A stretch of DNA of 7,100 bases, taken from NCBI GenBank assembly GCA_030691295.1, contig JAUYEQ010000683.1, positions 1 to 7,100 of the forward strand, in the 5' to 3' direction. Below, one piece after another: positions 5,698 to 7,100 of this stretch. This DNA is from Bacteroidota bacterium (GTDB taxonomy: Bacteria > Bacteroidota > Bacteroidia > Bacteroidales > Prolixibacteraceae). The translations under genes were made by a program, and so were the position numbers. A model generated the notes under the pieces. It was not told the DNA's origin. It worked only from the letters and a program-made list of their open reading frames with translations, and did not search any database. Positions within the stretch are counted from its first letter, which is position 1. Each line of letters begins with the position of its first letter.

Positions 5698-6213
5698 ATA
5701 ACTAATTTTAAAAAAGAAATTCCCTTCAATGATCTGCCTTTACTTCCTCCAAAAGTGGAATTTGAGACAAAAAAAGTTTTGCTAAAAACAATCTCTGCCA
5801 GTAGAGCATTGGCTCAATTAAATGGAGCAATGATAAACCTGCCAAATCCAAGGCTATTCCTTGACACTATTCATTTACAGGAAGCAAAGGCAAGTTCAGA
5901 AATTGAAAATATCATAACTACCAATGACGATTTATACCAGTTGGTGATTTCTGAAAAAAAGATAGAAAACTCAGCAACTAAAGAAGTTTTAAGTTATAAA
6001 GATGCGCTTTGGCTGGGACTTGAAAGATTAGATTCACGACCTTTTATTACAACTAACCTTTGTATCGAGATTGTTCAATGCATCAAACAGAATACCGCCG
6101 GAATTAGAGTAACTCCAGGTACAACTCTTTCCAATACCAAAGGAGAAGTAATTTATACACCGGCATCCGGAGAAAATGTAATTCGTGAAAAACATTTTTG
6201 TCAGTTTTCGTAG
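5698..6213 (+). pseudogene. Fic-family protein, N-terminal part only (start codon lost, catalytic domain lost)
   Basis: N-terminal half of a Fic (AMP-transferase family) protein. The Fic_N region reads DLPLLPPK, then SASRALAQLNGA and LQEAKASSEIENI. The last contains the inhibitory motif S/T-x3-E-G/N as S-x3-E-N, which in class II Fic proteins blocks the ATP site. VTPGTTLSNTKGEVIYTP, which normally precedes the Fic core, is also present. Homology stops after VIREK (lysine codon 6190-6192), then H-F-C-Q-F-S and a stop; the catalytic HPFxDGNGR motif is absent. Upstream, family-like sequence (NFKKEIPFND) runs to about 5701 without ATG, GTG or TTG, and the frame is closed by TGA at 5692. The ATA at 5698 may be a mutated ATG. 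A GTG at 5755 is the first usual start but would cut off conserved residues. The sequence is visibly more AT-rich than its neighbours, suggesting acquisition. AMPylation activity is not expected. Confidence 0.8.
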
Positions 6214-6303
6214 GTTTCGTCCAAATTTATACCTCAAATTTTGATTTTTGAGCACATTTTTCCCATTCACTCTGTTTGAAATGACTTTATGTTAGGCTAA
6301 ATA
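6193..6303. mobile_element. Terminal noncoding part of the IS that interrupted fic
   Basis: This is about 110 bp between the last Fic-like codon (6190-6192) and the stop of the - strand transposase remnant (TAG, 6304-6306). It has no coding frame of its own and should contain the 3' end of that IS, with its terminal repeat near 6193-6215. I cannot define the terminus because the partner end is not in the window. Confidence 0.5.
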
Positions 6304-6480
6304 CTATGCCAACATCACCACATGGGCAGCCATAACCCTGATATTGTAAGCGATTACACTCCATAAAACTTTGGCCTCAAAATGCTCCCAGCCTTTCCAT
6401 GTGCAACGGCGAAGGTTGAACCCTCGTTTGATATTTGAGATTACGGCTTTCATCCCACTACGCCACTTCTTTAACCCAGA
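6304..6480 (-). pseudogene. Transposase, C-terminal fragment (DDE type, IS5/ISNCY-like)
   Basis: On the - strand about 59 codons read as a transposase C-terminus: LKKWRSGMKAVISN, IKRGFNLRRCTWKGWEHF, then WSVIAYNIRVMAAHV and a TAG stop at 6304-6306. The pattern R-S/A-G-x-E/K-x-x-I-S-x-L/I-K-R-x-F-G/N-L-R-R followed by W-K-G-W-x-x-F is the conserved tail of DDE transposases in IS5- or ISNCY-related groups; the glutamate usually expected near the middle of RAGIEG is here a lysine (M-K). Everything upstream, including the other catalytic residues, is missing, and homology ends at about 6477-6480 where a different transposase begins on the + strand. It is not functional. The exact IS family is uncertain. 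Confidence 0.7.
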
Positions 6481-7084
6481 AACCGAAGTGTGCGACCAGC
6501 CTGAACTAAAACGTAAAAAGAAGGGGGCTGACAAAGACAAAGAGAAAAATCGGATTGTAACCTCAGTCAAATGGGCGGTAAAAGAAGGTATTGACATCAA
6601 TGCCAGAAGTGGGGTTTACTTTCTGCGCACCTCGATACAGGCCAAATCTGAAGAAAATGTATGGCAGTTTTACAACACCATTCGCGAGGTGGAAGCCACT
6701 TTTTGTGTACTGAAAACCGACCTTGATTTGCGCCCCATCTATCATCAAAAAGATGAAAACACGATGGCACACCTGCACCTGGGTTTATTGGCTTATTGGT
6801 TGGTAAACACCGTTCGCCACCAATTGAAAAAAGAAGGAATTCACAGTGGCTGGCGCGAGATCGTACGAACCATGAACACACAAAAAGCAGTGACGACTTT
6901 AGCCCAAAACAATCATGAAGAAGTGATCATGATACGCCGATGCTCAGAGCCAAGGCAGGTACGGAAACTTTACGATGCCCTGAAATACAAATATGCACCC
7001 TTCGTAAAACGAAAATCCGTAGTACACAAATCCGAACTCGAAAAATGCCAATTCATTGAACAGCAAGAATTCCATTCGGATTAA
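6473..7084 (+). pseudogene. IS4/IS1634-like transposase, C-terminal part (5' end deleted)
   Basis: The C-terminal portion of a DDE transposase of the IS4/IS1634 type. Recognisable blocks are VTSVKW, SGVYFLRTS and then VEATFCVLKTDLDLRPIYHQ, which holds the third catalytic acid (E at 6692-6694) and the E-x6-K spacing of IS4-like enzymes. These are followed by MAHLHLGLLAYWLVNTVRHQL, the conserved tail block with TNTQK-like MNTQKAVTT, and FVKRKSVVHK. The first two catalytic aspartates lie in the missing N-terminal half. An ATG at 6371 opens the same frame, but the residues from there to about 6473 are the antisense of the other transposase fragment and are not transposase sequence. The stop is TAA at 7082-7084. 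It cannot catalyse transposition. Confidence 0.8.
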
Positions 7085-7100
7085 CTGCAAGTTGGGTTAA

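Noticed and set aside
6233..6252. CTCAAA/TTTGAG inverted repeat as a terminator or IS terminal repeat
   Set aside because: The stem is only 6 bp of mostly A-T pairs with an 8-nt loop, and it has no U-tract on the transposase strand and no partner elsewhere.
6034..6270. Minus-strand open frame across the fic/IS boundary
   Set aside because: It is antisense to the Fic-like coding sequence and shows no recognisable protein pattern.
6371..6472. Apparent N-terminus of the + strand transposase frame from the ATG at 6371
   Set aside because: These codons are the antisense of the - strand transposase remnant. Transposase homology in this frame starts only after the junction.
1..7100. CRISPR arrays, tRNA or rRNA genes, prophage genes
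   Set aside because: I saw no regularly spaced repeats of CRISPR length, no tRNA- or rRNA-like sequence and no phage structural motif on either strand.

Overview
The window looks like a chromosomal stretch from a member of the Bacteroidetes (Bacteroidota). The evidence is AT-rich, A-rich leaders without Shine-Dalgarno sites, several matches to the Bacteroidetes -7 promoter box (TAnnTTTG), protein sequences of Bacteroidetes type, and transposase remnants typical of that phylum. I cannot name a genus.

Layout. At the left edge is the 3' part of a 2-oxoacid:ferredoxin oxidoreductase gamma subunit (+, 1-482). It converges on gcvH (-, 542-922) across a strong bidirectional terminator. gcvH diverges from tsaE (+, 1052-1474), which is followed by an alanine-dehydrogenase-like gene (+, 1674-2894). 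Between those two lies a roughly 129-bp array of small palindromes that resembles a REP/BIME element. The dehydrogenase-like gene converges, with only 6 bp between stop codons, on a cytoplasmic type I pullulanase (-, 2901-4841). The pullulanase lies 58 bp downstream of a gene for an unrecognised single-pass membrane protein (-, 4900-5451), and the two are probably cotranscribed. The last 1.6 kb is accessory: a second intergenic repeat cluster (about 5561-5693), a Fic-family gene that has lost its start codon and its catalytic half (5698-6213), and two unrelated transposase 3' fragments joined head-on near 6473-6480.

How it works together. The left and central genes are housekeeping functions: ferredoxin-linked 2-oxoacid metabolism, glycine cleavage, tRNA t6A37 synthesis, and glycogen or maltodextrin debranching. 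They do not form one pathway. The right end is a decaying insertion hotspot in which IS insertion removed a Fic AMP-transferase.

I found no convincing new multi-gene system. The observations most worth a second look are the dehydrogenase-like protein, which lacks three of the four residues expected at an alanine dehydrogenase active site, the two intergenic palindrome clusters, and the helically phased GTAAA-N-TTTAC repeats upstream of the broken fic gene.
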